64,000 nucleotides of DNA from Cannabis sativa (taxonomy: Eukaryota > Streptophyta > Magnoliopsida > Rosales > Cannabaceae), in the NCBI RefSeq assembly GCF_029168945.1, contig NC_083603.1, positions 17,174,001 through 17,238,000 on the forward strand. The letters are read 5' to 3'. Below the pieces are notes generated by a model. The model saw only the letters and a list, made by a program, of their open reading frames with translations. It searched no databases and was not told where the DNA came from. A program made the translations under genes and the position numbers. Each line of letters starts with the position of its first letter. Positions within the stretch are counted from its first letter, which is position 1. Shown here piece by piece: positions 23,246 through 35,702 of this stretch.

Positions 23246-26200
23246 CTCGGGAGCTACACGTTCATATGTGGCTACAAGGGTGATTGATCTTTTGGGTAGG
23301 CCTTGTGAAATTTTAGAAAGAGGGTTCGGAACCCTAATGCCTAGCGGGGAATTGGTTATCTCTAATAGGCGCATTAGGTCTATGCCGATTAGGATCGAGG
23401 ATAGGGAATTGAGTACTGACCTTATAGAGTTGAAATTAACTGAGTTTGATATTATACTGGGAATGGATTTCTTATCCAAGTATTCGGCCAGTATAGATTG
23501 TAGGCGTAAAATGGTGACTTTTCAACCGGAAGGTGAAGATCCTTTTGTTTATGTTGGATCGGTTCAGGGGTCTCGGATCCCGGTTATTTCTGTGCTGAGA
23601 GCTAGGGATTTACTATGCAATGGTTGTGTAGGATTTCTAGCGGTGGTATTTGACTCCAGCAGACCTGAAACATTTGGGCCTGAGGTAGTCCAGGTAGTGA
23701 AAGATTTTCTTGATGTGTTTCCCGAGGAGTTGACGGGATTGCCGCCACAGCGAGAAATTGATTTTGTAATTGATTTGGCACCTGGAGTCGAACCTGTTTC
23801 TAAAGCTCCATATAGGATGGCTCCAGCGGAACTCAAGGAGCTTAAGTTACAACTTCAGGGGATGCTTGATATTGGGTTTATTCGACCCAGTGTATCGCCC
23901 TGGGGAGCTCCGGTTCTTTTTGTGAAAAAGAAAGATGGTTCCCTCAGAATGTGTATTGATTATCGGGAACTAAACAAGCTGACGATTAAGAACAAGTACC
24001 CGTTGCCTAGGATCGATGATCTGTTCGATCAGCTTCAGGGAAAGACAGTGTTTTCGAAGATTGATTTACGGTCTGGTTATCATCAACTCAGAATTCGGGA
24101 GGAGGACATACCGAAGACTGCTTTTAGAACCAGATACGGGCACTATGAGTTTCTGGTAATGTCATTCGGATTGACTAATGCTCCTGCGGCCTTTATGGAT
24201 CTCATGAATAGGGTATTCAAGGATTTCCTCGATAACTGCGTTATAGTGTTTATCGATGACATTCTTGTGTACTCTCAGTCAGAAGAGGAGCACGAGCATC
24301 ATCTTCGAATGGTGTTACAGCGACTTAGGGATCACAAGCTGTATGCCAAGTTCAAAAAGTGCGAATTCTGGTTGTCCGAGGTGTCCTTTCTGGGTCATAT
24401 TGTTGGGAAAAATGGAATTATGGTTGATCCAAACAAGATAGAATCAGTGAAGAATTGGCCGAGGCCCAAGTCTGTAACAGAAATTAGAAGTTTTCTCGGG
24501 TTAGCAGGGTATTATCGACGTTTCGTCGAAGGATTTTCTAAACTTTCTATGCCCCTAACCGAATTGACCAAGAAAAATCAGAGATTTGTGTGGTCAGATA
24601 AATGTGAATCAAGCTTTCAGGAGCTGAAGCAGCGTTTAATAACAGCTCCGGTGTTAGCTTTGCCATCAGATCAAGAGAAATTTGTTGTGTATTGTGATGC
24701 ATCCAGACGAGTGCAGGATGCGTTCTGATGCAAGCTGACAGAGTCATAGCTTATGCCTCTCGTCAACTGAAGGATTATGAGCAGCGTTATCGAACTCATG
24801 ATTTAGAGCTCGCTGCTGTGGTTTTTGCTTTAAAGATTTGGCGACATTATCTTTACGGTGAAAAGTGTGAGATTTATACGGATCATAAAAGTCTTAAATA
24901 CTTTTTCACCCAAAAAGATTTGAATATGAGGCAGAGAAGGTGGTTGGAGTTAGTTAAAGACTATGACTGTGAAATACTATATCACCCCGGGAAAGCCAAT
25001 GTTGTGGCCGATGCTCTGAGCAGAAAAGGTCCCGGTCAAGTGTGTACTACGGTTATGATAGCTCCTCAACTAGCCTCAGAAATGGTTAGTGCAGGAATTG
25101 AGTTCGTGGTCGGGAAATTACATAATTTAACACTCCAATCTGATCTGTTGGAGAGAATCAGAAAGGCACAACTGGAAGATCCCGAGCTAGTTAAAGTTCG
25201 AGATGAAGTAGTGGCTGGTCGGCCTAAAGGTTTTTCAATCTCGAGCAGTGGAATGTTGTTATATAAAGCTCGAGTTTGTGTTCCTAGTGTTGATGAGCTT
25301 AAGAAAGAGATACTTGATGAAGCTCACACCACGCCTTATTCGTTACATCCGGGAACCACCAAGATGTATCAGGATTTGAAATCCTACATCTGGTGGTATG
25401 GGATGAAAAGAGATGTAGTGGACTATGTGTCCAAGTGTTTAACCTGCCAGCAGATTAAGGCTGAACATCAGAGACCGGCAGGGTTATTGCAACCTTTAAT
25501 CCTTCCAGAATGGAAGTGGGAGGACATCGCAATGGACTTTGTAACTGGGTTACCTAGAACTACAGGGATGTATGATTCTGTATGGGTCATTGTGGATAGA
25601 TTTACAAAGTCGGCTCACTTTCTACCAGTGAAAGTTACCTATTCAGTGGATCAGTATGCTGAATTGTATGTGAAGGAGATAGTTCGTCTCCATGGAGCCC
25701 CTAAATCTATTGTGTCAGATAGGGATCCAAAGTTCACATCGAAGTTTTGGGTGAGTCTTCAAAAGGCTATGGGTACCAAGTTAAAGTTTAGTACAGCCTT
25801 TCACCCTCAGACTGATGGTCAGTCAGAAAGAACTATCCAGATTTTGGAAGACCTACTGCGAGCCTATGTGATGGACTTTGAGGGTTCATGGAGTAAGTAC
25901 TTGCCTTTAATTGAGTTCTCCTACAACAACAGCTACCAAAGTACAATAGGGATGGCTCCCTATGAGATGTTATATGGTAGAAAATGTCGTTCTCCTATTC
26001 ATTGGGATGAGACAGGAGAAAGGAAGTACTTGGGTCCAGAATTGGTGCAAAGGACCAATGAAGCTATTGATAAGATCAAAGCTCGGATGCTTGCTTCTCA
26101 AAGCAGGCAGAAAAGTTATGCTGATCCGAAGCGCAGAGATGTCACATTTCAGGCAGGGGAACATGTTTTCCTGCGAGTTTCACCCATGAAGGGTATTCGG

Positions 26201-26608
26201 CGCTTCGGGAAGAAGGGTAAGTTAAGCCCTAGGTTCATTGGGCCATTTCAGATACTCGAGAAGGTCGGGCAGGTAGCGTATCGGCTAGCCTTACCACCAG
26301 CATTATCAGCTGTTCATGACGTATTTCACATCTCTATGTTAAGGAAATACGTGTCAAACCCGACTCATGTCTTGAGTTATGAAGGCCTTGAACTACAACC
26401 AGACTTATCCTATGAAGAGCGACCTGTTCAGATTTTGGATAGGAAAGAAAAAGTTCTTCGCAACAAGACTATTGCACTAGTTAAAGTGCTCTGGAGGAAC
26501 AGTAAGGTGGAAGAAGCCACCTGGGAATTGGAATCAGATATGAGGACTCAACATCCAGAGCTATTCAGGTTAGATTTCGGGGACGAAATCCTATTAACGG
26601 GGGGATAA
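23190..26608 (+). pseudogene. Tekay pol: protease, RT, RNase H, integrase, chromodomain tail (one internal frameshift)
   Basis: The first part (to about 24710) has the protease DSGATRSY, then RT with [38 protein letters not shown] and the catalytic FIDDILVYS, ending at VVYCDAS, the first RNase H aspartate. Just after that a one-base loss shifts the frame and gives a stop at 24726-24728. The second part (to 26608) continues with [16 protein letters not shown] and DALSRK (RNase H), an HHCC zinc finger (CLTCQQIK), integrase core ([28 protein letters not shown]), the GPY/F module ([14 protein letters not shown]) and a chromodomain-like tail ([16 protein letters not shown]). Apart from this break and the gag-pol frame change everything is intact. 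Confidence 0.93.
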
Positions 26609-26609
26609 T
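26596..26609 (+). other. Tekay polypurine tract
   Basis: A G-rich purine run (ACGGGGGGATAAT) lies directly before the 3' LTR start and ends the coding frame. Confidence 0.85.
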
Positions 26610-28690
26610 TGTAATGACCGCTCTAGTAATGTGGATTAGTAAAGGCAATTAGCACTAATTTTTTATTATTTTATTATTTTATTATTATTTGTGAATTATT
26701 TTATTTGTGGACCCCAATATTTAGAAATAAATGTTAGAGTTATAATTTCTCAATTCTGGAGATTTTATTAAACTCTAGGGGTATTATTTAGCTTATATGT
26801 GAAATATGTTAATTTTGTAATTTTTGCTCGGCGACAACGGAAAATGCGATGGATGGCTAGATAATCACATGAGTAAGTTTAGAACCCTATTTCATAGTGG
26901 GGAATATTTTAGAGGAAATAAATTATCGGGATTGAGCGGGGTTATGGAAAGTGACCATTTTACCCCTAGCTTTAGAAATACCCTAGTTTTAAGTCTAAGG
27001 GCATTTTGGTCTTTTGTTTATGGATGAGTGAGGTGGCTGCCCAAGTTTTTGACACCTAGCTCATGACTTTTCAGCCATGAATTAATTAAGAAAAATTAAT
27101 TCATTTGAGGGAAAAATCAAAGAAAACCAAAATCTAGAGAACTCTCTCTCTTTCTCTCTTTTCTCTTTCGGCTGGGGCTTGATCAAGGGGGGAAGGGCTG
27201 TTAATTCTTGGAGTTTCCAGCAAAGGAAGCTTGGAAGATTCAAGTTGAGGTAAGCCCTAAAGAAACCTTTCTTAGTTTCCAAGTTTTAAAGTTAGGTTGA
27301 ATTGGTGATTTTGTAATTTAGGGGCTGTTAAGGTTTGATGTGTTTAGGATTCGAATTCTAGGGTTAGTTTGAGTTGATTGAAGTTCCTAGCAGCTGATTT
27401 TATTGCTTGAGTATGGTTTTAAGCAAGCTTGAGTTTTGAAACTCAAGCTTTGAGCTTTAATGGCATAAATTGAATTATTGGTTTGTTCTGTGATTTGTTG
27501 ATTGGAAATGGATGTTTATACATTGTATAGGTATACTGGAGAGTTTGGTAAAGTTTGGGATTGAATTGAATCAAGGGGGATTAATTTTTGGTTCCCAGCA
27601 GTAGAACCGGAATTCCGGTTCTGGGTGGTCTGTACCAACCGGTCGACCGGTTGGTGACCCAGAACCGGGATGCCGGTTGGGAACCGGTCTACCTGTTGGG
27701 GGATTTTCCAGAACCCTAGTTTTGGCCAATTTTGAGATATTTAGGGTATTGCCATGAGGTTTATCGATAGGGAAACTTTTAGTTTCAAGTTTTAAGTCCC
27801 GGAAAGTGATTTAGCGAGTCACTCATCTGTATTACCATTATTGTGATTAGGGCATCCATCTAGCATGTGAATTCCGTTCAGGTCGGCCAGCACACTTGAA
27901 TTCGGAAAACAGGTAAGAACTGTGTATAGTGTATGATGTGATTATCTGAATGTGTGTATATGTGTTTATATATGCATGCTTGAATTATGTTAAACACTAC
28001 CAACACTTGTATGAATAAGTTATATAGTGTATTGGTACAGTGATTGTTGTGATTATGAGTACGATACAGTGATACCAACACAAGCATGGAAAAATGCTAA
28101 GGTGTGTGGTACATCACTCAGTGTTACTCAGTGATCGGGATAAACCCTACCAACACTCGTACAGTGAGGTGCGATGTGTATGTGGTATAGTGGTTGTACC
28201 CTGGTAATGAACGTTCATACTCATCTGTTAAGCTCTGTAAATAGGTGTATGGGCGCCTATTTACAGGTCGGAAATTATATGATATGTTATATGCATTTCT
28301 TACTGAGTCTGTTGACTCACAGTTTCTGCTTCCATGTGTAGGTAAAGGAAAGGCGAAGGCTGAACAGGAGTGAACCTGAGCTCGGGTGAGATTGTACATG
28401 TCAAGCGGCGCGACCTGGAGTGTTTGGTCTCGGGACATCTGGGTGTTGTATTTTGAAAGTCGCTGTGCGACCCAGAACTTGTATATTTTGAATGTAAAGT
28501 TTAAACAGTAAATTTTCAAAAGTTTGAAAGCGGGATCCCGGGATTTGTAAATATTATAATATATTACAAAGTTTAATATTTAAAGCAAAAGTTTTAATTT
28601 GACACGTTTTTCGAGAAATTTCTTTGATTAGCAAAGATTGCACAATAATTGAAAAAGCACTGTAGCGTGCCTTAGCATTAGGGCGTTACA
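26610..28690 (+). repeat. Tekay 3' LTR
   Basis: Same ends as the 5' LTR, 2,081 bp. All six net extra bases fall in the hairpin patch 27605-27675. Outside it I counted about seven substitutions and no indels. Confidence 0.97.
27615..27668. other. Two-tier palindromic hairpin in the 3' LTR
   Basis: Outer arms CCGGTTCTGGGT (27615-27626) and ACCCAGAACCGG (27657-27668) pair perfectly. Inside, 27634-27655 is a perfect 22-bp palindrome centred on GGTCGACC. The left arm also belongs to an upstream palindrome, AACCGGAATTCCGGTT (27605-27620). Confidence 0.9.
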
Positions 28691-28695
28691 GGTGT

Positions 28696-28915
28696 GTTTC
28701 ATATATAATAAATAAATAAAAAGTGTAAAAAAACAAATGGAACGAAAAAAAAAAAAGTCAAACTACACCTATTTGTATTAATGTGCTATTTAATTTTGGC
28801 GTGTATACACGTATTCCAAAATAATTGAAAGGGGAAAGTATTATGATTGAAATATAAAGGAAAGTGGTAATCGTGAGATTAATATCAAAAATTCGTTGTA
28901 CAGCGTAAATTTTGC
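28696..28915. other. AT-rich flank
   Basis: Short A-rich segment between the Tekay element and the following fold-back; nothing recognised. Confidence 0.5.
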
Positions 28916-29405
28916 TTTTTATTAATCAATTAATTAAATTTACTTTTAATTTTATATTTAATTGAAACATACCTCTTTTTATATGTATTATACCCAAAAT
29001 AGCCTGACATAAGAGAGTCGCATGGAGAATATCTTGAAGTAACAAGGACAAAATTGGTACAATGTTTAAAAAAGAGGTAAAAATGATAGACTTTAAAAAA
29101 AAGATAAAAATAAAAAAAGACAATATAAAAAGTGTATAGAGTGTAATTTCCTCTTAGTAATATTAGTAGGAAATTACATTCTATACATTTTTTATATTGT
29201 TGTCTTTTATTTTTACCCTTTTTCTTAAAGTCTAGCGTTTTTACACCTTTTTTTAAACATTGTACTAATTTTGCTCCTGTCACTTCAAGATATTATCCAT
29301 ATGATTCTCTTATGTCAGGGTATTTTAGATATAATACATATAAAAAGAGGTATGTTTCAATTAAATATAAAATTAGAGGTAAATTTGATTAATTGATTAA
29401 TAAAA
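28916..29405. repeat. 490-bp fold-back hairpin
   Basis: Left arm 28916-29152 and right arm 29168-29405 are near-complementary along their length, around a 15-nt loop. Paired words include ACATACCTCTTTTTATATG with CATATAAAAAGAGGTATGT, and GTAATTTCCT with AGGAAATTAC. It has the form of a fold-back MITE or an inverted duplication. Open frames inside are by-products of the AT-rich arms. Confidence 0.88.
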
Positions 29406-30257
29406 GTGGTATTTTCAACTTACCTCAATATGTAGTGTGGTATTCTTAGGTGATCTTTACGAAAATATCCAAAAAAAAAATCAATTTTACATTTTTAATG
29501 TCACACCCTTTTGTTTTTTTTTTTTTACATTTTTACCGTACCAAGTTTTCAAAAATATTATGTTAAAATTTCAAAATTACAAAAATAATGTATTTCAGTA
29601 AAATAAAAAAATAACTTAAAAACATCTCTAAAATAATTTAACAAACAACACGAAAATAATTATAAAACAGCAAAAAATAACTGCAAAGCAACGAAAAATA
29701 ACAAAATAATGACCTAATTGCAATATGCAAAACAATATCAATGTACTTAGTTTTGACAACTTGATTTATCTTTTTGTACCCCTACATTACTTTTTTTCAT
29801 AGAATATGTTGTTATAATTTCATATTATCAACTTTTTTCCTCTTTTCCTTTTTAAGTTAGTGGCAGTTAAAATGATAATTTATTTTTTAAAAGTTAAATA
29901 AGTAATTACATTAAAAATAAAAAATAATAAAATCTCGTGATTTCAAAATGGGGCATATAATATAATAGGTAATATATAATTAATATTGTTGACCCAAAAA
30001 ATTGATCAACTGACAGCGAGGTCGTAAGACTCTGATGTTTGCCACATTTTACACAATTAGAATGAGAAAGTAAACCACACATAATTATTATAAAGGTTCG
30101 GCTCCATTAGATAGCGGATAATGACCTACTCTCCTTTTAGTTGTATTGATCCAAGGGTTAATACTATCCAAATCACTATATGTAGGTTCTGATATAACAC
30201 CCTTAAGGATGCAAAGTAGAAATCGAGGTTGGCAAGTCTCAAGTGATGAGAAAGTTG
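29406..30257. other. AT-rich stretch; possible LTR fragment at its end
   Basis: 29406-29985 is A/T-rich with homopolymer runs and no gene. From about 29988 (TGTTGACCC) to 30257 the text is more complex (TATAAAGGTTCGGCTCC, GGATAATGACCTACTC) and may be a fragment of another LTR that truncated the Copia LTR starting at 30258. I cannot assign it further. Confidence 0.35.
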
Positions 30258-31761
30258 ATAAAACTCTATTTCAATGTAATCTCTATCATTTAAATATCAA
30301 TAAAGAGACAAAAGTACTTTTATCACTTATTAAATGTGTCATTTGGTTCATGTTATCATTTATATGTTTATTTGATTTATAAATTTATCCTAAACCCTTA
30401 TCACATTAATATTCTTGTTTATTGTGTCGTCAGCACATTGGAAAGTAATCAAGATTGTGTGATTAAATTTATATTCCTAGATTTATCAGTACACAGGGTT
30501 TAACTGATATGATAATCTACAACATAGTTTACTTGCACCTTGGATAATTGCTATGTCCTTTCCAAGGCATTGGTTAAAGTAAAGCTTGGGTTGGATGCAT
30601 GGAGTATGCATTGGAAGGGACCGATATTGAACTTGGATCAGATATGATAAATTTACCGTAATATCTATTTAATTTAATATCATCTAGTTGATCCTATATC
30701 AAATGATCTTAATCCTGACATGGTTAGGTTTGATCTCAAGAGTATTATTCATGTTCTTTGATTTGTTAGTTAAGCCTACTTTTTGGTCAGGGTGATACGT
30801 ACATTTTGGGAACATGGTAGTGCAATTGAGTGGGAGCGCTAATCATAGATATGGAATCTATAGCTTCTATCAGGACATAGAAGTGAAATGATAATTTCCT
30901 TCGAGCTTGGCTAAACAAAGATAAATGGTTGAGTACTTATTTCAGTGATGATGTTAGTTCACTGAAATATCATTTATAGGTGGCTAAGTGTTTTAAGGAT
31001 AAAATACATTGAATGGTGTAATGGTAAATTAATCCCTATACAATGTAAATCATCTATAGAGGATCATTAATTATTGGGATTATAACAATGGATAATTAAT
31101 AGTGTATCTATATCGTGGAACATATAGAGCGTTCTATATAACTGAGAGTGCAGTTCCAAGTTCTATGGTGGATGCAACGAGGAATTAATTAGTCAGTGAA
31201 TTTACTTGGTAAATTCTAGATCTGCTTATTGGAAGCTCAGATATATAGGCCCATGGTCCCCATACTAGTTGAGACAATACTACTTGTAAGACTTAGTTAA
31301 TTGATTTGATTAATCAATTATAATTCTAAAATTAGACTATGTCTAGTTTATGAATTTTCACTAAGCAAGGGCTTAATTGTGAAGAAAAGAGATTCTAGGA
31401 TTTATTTGTTAATTAAGAGACTTTGTTGAGTCTAATTAATAAATATATTAAATGACAATATTATTTAATAATTAATTTTTAGTTATTAAATAATTAGAAT
31501 TGACATTTAAGTGGTTAAATTGGAAAAATGGTATTTTTGAGAAAAGAAGATGGAAAATTTAAAAAATGGCAAAATTGCAAAGTGGGGCCCAATATCAATC
31601 CATGGTCGGCCACTCTATAGCAATTTACCATTTAATTTTTTCATTATTTTAATGCCAAATAAATCTAACCTAATCCTAAGTGATTTCCTATAAATAGGTA
31701 GTGATGGCTAAAGAGAAAAGATGATGCATCTAAAATTTTGAGCCTCCTTTCCTATACCAAA

Positions 31762-31817
<56 letters not shown>

Positions 31818-32128
31818 AATTCAAACCCTAGAGTGATTAGAGTAAGTGTCCACACACATCAAGTGGTACTCAATCATAGTGTGTAAGGCTGTGAAGAATC
31901 CAGTTTCAAGAGAAGGAGATTCGGACTCAGATCTTGGTGATACTATGCTACAGAAAGGATACAAGGGTTAGAGATCTAAGTGGAAGAAGACATTATATTC
32001 TGCTGCAACCAATGTAAGGTTCCTGAAACTTCATATGTGTTTATTTCATGTCGTTTTAGAATTTCATGTTTAGGATATTAATAACATACTTGTTAGTAAA
32101 TCTAGATCCTTGTAAAATAATTCCAACA
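30258..32128 (+). repeat. Copia element A, 5' LTR (copy 2), 5'-truncated
   Basis: It begins inside the family sequence (ATAAAACTCTATTTC, missing about the first 20 bp) and ends ATTCCAACA, followed by a decayed primer site. It is closely similar to the LTR at 42629, its partner at the 3' end of the element. A TATA box lies near 31691. It contains an expanded CT microsatellite. Confidence 0.88.
31764..31816. repeat. (CT)n microsatellite
   Basis: About 26 CT units inside the LTR, where other copies of the family have only a short CT run. Confidence 0.95.
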
Positions 32129-32145
32129 ACTGGCCTCTGAGCCAT
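32129..32145 (+). other. Decayed primer-binding site
   Basis: ACTGGCCTCTGAGCC stands where the intact copy at 49292 has ACTGGTATCAGAGCC; the tRNA-Met complement is damaged at three positions. Confidence 0.75.
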
Positions 32146-35052
32146 GGTAATTGATTTACTTTCAAGAAATTTGGACTTAAAACGATTTATGTGTGATTTG
32201 GATGGTTTCATGTTGATCTATGTGTTTATTGATGATTATTTAATGTTTGCAAATTTTTTACAAAAAATGATTGAATTATCGTTCTGGAATTATTTTTGTT
32301 GGATAGTTTGAAAAAAAATTAAGCAATTCACTTTTTTACAGAATTCAATTTTGATTTAAGTTGAATTAGTTATGACTTTTTTAAAAATTGGAAAAATCAG
32401 GGGTGGTGTCACCCCACGTGCGCGCGCGGATCCCCTTGATTTCAGGGGTTCATGCGCATTCGGACTAGCTTTGTCCGAGTTTTCTCAGTCAGGACATGCT
32501 GAGATGTCTGAATCTCGTCCCTGCGCGCGCTAAGAGGCTGCTTGCAGCCTCTTGTGCCGTGTTTCCTCGGCCATGCACACCTCTGTACGCGCGCGGATGG
32601 TATGCAATGCATACCATCCTCACCAAATATAAATTTTTCCGTATTTTTTTTTTCATTTTTTCATGTTTCTTCATGGAATTAATTTCGAATTTTTTGTGTA
32701 ATTTTGTATTTAGATTTTTATTTTTCATATTTCAAATCTAATTATCTGAAATAAATTAATTAGTATTTTTTAAATTAATTTAAGATATTAGTGAAATTTG
32801 AAGCTTGAAAATAGGTAAAAATCTATTTTTTTTTTGCTTAATTAATTATCTTATTTTTTAAAATTTGGTTATTTTATCTTATTTGAAAATTGAAGGTCAG
32901 ACATTTAATATCTTAAATTATTTTTTTTTTAATAAAATGACCTTATTTGAAATTTTAAATAAGATTATTTTAATTATGAAATTTTAAATTGAAATAATAT
33001 ATTTTGCTAACTTTTAAATTTTTTATTTTTTTTATTTAAATTAAATTGTAAAATCAGAAAAATGATATAAAATTATCATTTTATTTTATTGAAAATTTAA
33101 TTTAATTTTAAATAACATGAAATTTGAAAAGTTAGCATTTTTTTTAAAAAAAGATAGTTAGGTTAATTGAAACCTAATTTTTCAAATTTATAGGTTTAAA
33201 TTTTAAATTAATTTTTTTAATTTATTTTTTATTTTGTTTTCGAAAAAAAAAGTATTTATTTTTATTTTATTTATTTATTTTTTTTTTTAAATTAATAAAT
33301 TAATTAATTAATTTAAATTTAAATAAATCTCATATCCAACTATCCAATGTGTTACATGTGTGTGTTTTATATTGTTTGATTATTAAAACGAGTTTAATAA
33401 AACCTATTATTGTTTGATCTAAATTGCCATGGTTAACTTGTTGACAGATCCAATGATCTGATTTTAACCCATGGTTCAATTGTCAATAGGTCAAACAAAT
33501 AATTTGTAACAGGTAAATTTTGTATTCTTCTTTCATTTGTGTATAAACCTAGTAACATGATAGGATCCATCGAAATCTGTGTGCCTATGTGAGCATATAT
33601 GCTTGCTTTGGGCTTAGATGCATATAGGTAGCCCATTTAATTTTGTAATTAAAATGGACTAGGTTTCTAAATAAAATTGTCACATCTTGATATATTTTAT
33701 TTAGGCCCAATTAGTATTTGGGCCTATTCAATTAATAACAGTTGTTCATGTTAAGGTTAAATTCATCTTTTTTGGGCCTTGTGTGAGAGTTAGGGGGCCT
33801 TAGCAGTGGGTACGACATACTGAACCTAGCCCTCCTTCACATGAACAACCCTAACTTTGAAGGCTCATTTGCTTGATTTGAATAACTATAAAAGGTTAAT
33901 TAAATTAGTTTAACCTAATAAAATTGATTAGCAACATAATTAATTTTGAAATATATGAAATTAATTTTTCATTTGATTATTTTGAAATTAATTTAAGAAA
34001 AACACACTTAATTTAATGAAACTTATTCAAGATAAACTATATGTATTTTTCTTGTATTTAATTAAATATAGAATTATAAATAATTAAATTCTTTTGAAGC
34101 TTAATTATTTAATATTTCATTAAAATATATTTAAGTTAAAAATTAGTTATTTATAGATAATTTTGGATCAACTTGAATTTGAATATTTTTGAAATTCAAA
34201 ATTAAGTTGAGGAATTCTAGGAATTAGTTATTGAAAGATTCTTGGAATATTCTTTTAAGTTGAAAGTTTGTTAATTTTGAATCAACTTAAAATGGAATAT
34301 TTTTCAAATTAAGTGGTTAGTAATTTAATTTGTTATTTAATTAAATTTTGAAAAATAATTTAAATTTAAAATTTTGTTATTTTAGAACAATTTAAATTAG
34401 ATATTTTTCAAGTATTTATTTTATTATATTTTAAAATTTTCAAAATTTTATATATTATTATATATTGATTTTTGAAAATTAAATTAAATTTGAAAATTAA
34501 TTTTTTAATTAATTTTGGATCAACTTTAAATTAATTAATTTTTATTATTAAAATATATGGATTAAAATAAATGATTAATTAAAAATACATTATTTTAAAT
34601 AATGAGTTTTAATCAAGAGATATTCGATCTCTATTGTTGGTCTTACAATAGTTAAATGTTTTCAATATAACCTTGAGACGCTAGACTTCGTCCCCCTTAT
34701 GGATGATTATTCGTTGAAAGTATTTAACACCGTAAGATCTCATATGATAAGTGTTTTGTAAGTTTTCGTCTCTATTAGACTCTCCCCTACGGTGACTACT
34801 TAGAGATAAATTTACAGAACATGAAACAATGGTGGAAGCTCATAATATGAGAATAACCTTGACTCTTGCCTACCGAGACAACGTTGGATTCTCATTTTGA
34901 TCGAATAAAAGGTTGCTAAAATGGTGTCCATTTTAGATGAGCTGACTACTCTATTAAACTAATGTTATCTTTGACTCTCGCCTACCGGGACACTGTATTT
35001 CATTATGTTGGAAACCTTGAAAAATAATAAATATGTTTAGTTTTTAGTATTT
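32146..35052 (+). other. Copia element A leader region, mostly non-coding
   Basis: No gag frame is preserved. A GC-rich island (32400-32620) with strong hairpins sits in AT-rich surroundings and recurs at 62945-63170. 32640-34600 is A/T-rich. At 34780-35000 a motif like GACTCTCGCCTACCGGGAC occurs three times in variant form. The region probably also contains undetected insertions. Confidence 0.5.
32533..32619. other. Leader hairpins
   Basis: 32533-32552 pairs AGAGGCTGC with GCAGCCTCT around TT. 32595-32619 pairs GGATGGTATGCA with TGCATACCATCC around a single A. Both have equivalents in the other copy of this leader (63075-63090 and 63135-63159). Confidence 0.85.
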
Positions 35053-35433
35053 TTGCAAACATATCTGCTTAATTGTTATTTTCTGAATTGGTGTATGAAT
35101 TTATTGAACCAAATGATTTACTTCTGTTTATTGATATTTGTACTGTCAAAACTGTACAACCCACATCCCAATCCTCATCTAGAATATGCTTTTAGGAATG
35201 AACTTGAAAGTGTGAAGATGACTCCTGGTCAAAGCATCACTTCACACTTGCTCATGATGAACATGAAATTCTATAAAGCAGCTAAGCTGGAAATTGTTTT
35301 ATCTGAAGAGCAGAGAGTTCATTGCTCCGACAATCCTACTACTTCAAGCTCAGTTGAGAAGAATAGAGAAAGTGATTCCACTTCCTCAGATTATCCTTCA
35401 CAACAGATTGAACCAGCAATAAGAACAATCTAA
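35053..35433 (+). pseudogene. Copia element A gag fragment
   Basis: A 126-codon open stretch with a plausible gag C-terminal part (LESVKMTPGQSITSHLLMMN, then LSEEQRV) and a Ser-rich tail. Only part of gag is present, and it stops before the protease. Confidence 0.5.
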
Positions 35434-35487
35434 AAATGGTTAAGCAATGATGCTTTAGTTTTTGAATCACGTGTTTTAGAGAATGAT

Positions 35488-35702
35488 AAATCCATTTGGA
35501 TTCTTGATTCTGGATCTACAAACCATGTTAGTTGTTCGTTACAATTGCTTGAAAACTGGAATTATTTGAAATCCAGAGAGTTGAAACTTAAAGTTGGTAA
35601 TGGCGAGATGGTATCGGTTAGAGCTAGAGAAAAAGCCAAAGTCAAGTTTCAAAATAGAATTTTAGAATTAGACAATGTCTTATTCATTCCAAATTTCAGT
35701 AG
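35488..35702 (+). pseudogene. Copia element A protease, first part
   Basis: Contains the aspartic protease motif WILDSGSTNHV with the following LKVGNGEMVSV and VLFIPNF blocks. It is cut by a nested LTR at 35703; the reading resumes in phase at 39673 with NLISVS, the block expected next. So the insertion alone interrupted this domain. Confidence 0.9.

Larger units (their letters stand above)
19626..28690 (+). mobile_element. Near-complete Tekay-lineage Ty3/Gypsy retrotransposon
   Basis: A 9,065-bp element with 5' LTR 19626-21700, 3' LTR 26610-28690, tRNA-Met primer site, polypurine tract, gag and pol in the order protease, reverse transcriptase, RNase H, integrase, chromodomain-like tail. It is flanked by a perfect GGTGT duplication (19621-19625 and 28691-28695). 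The LTRs differ by about seven substitutions outside one hairpin patch, so insertion was recent. Frame breaks at the gag-pol join and at the start of RNase H make an autonomous copy unlikely. Confidence 0.97.

Noticed and set aside
28930..29283. 117-codon minus-strand frame
   Set aside because: It is produced by the AT-rich fold-back arms and has no domain.
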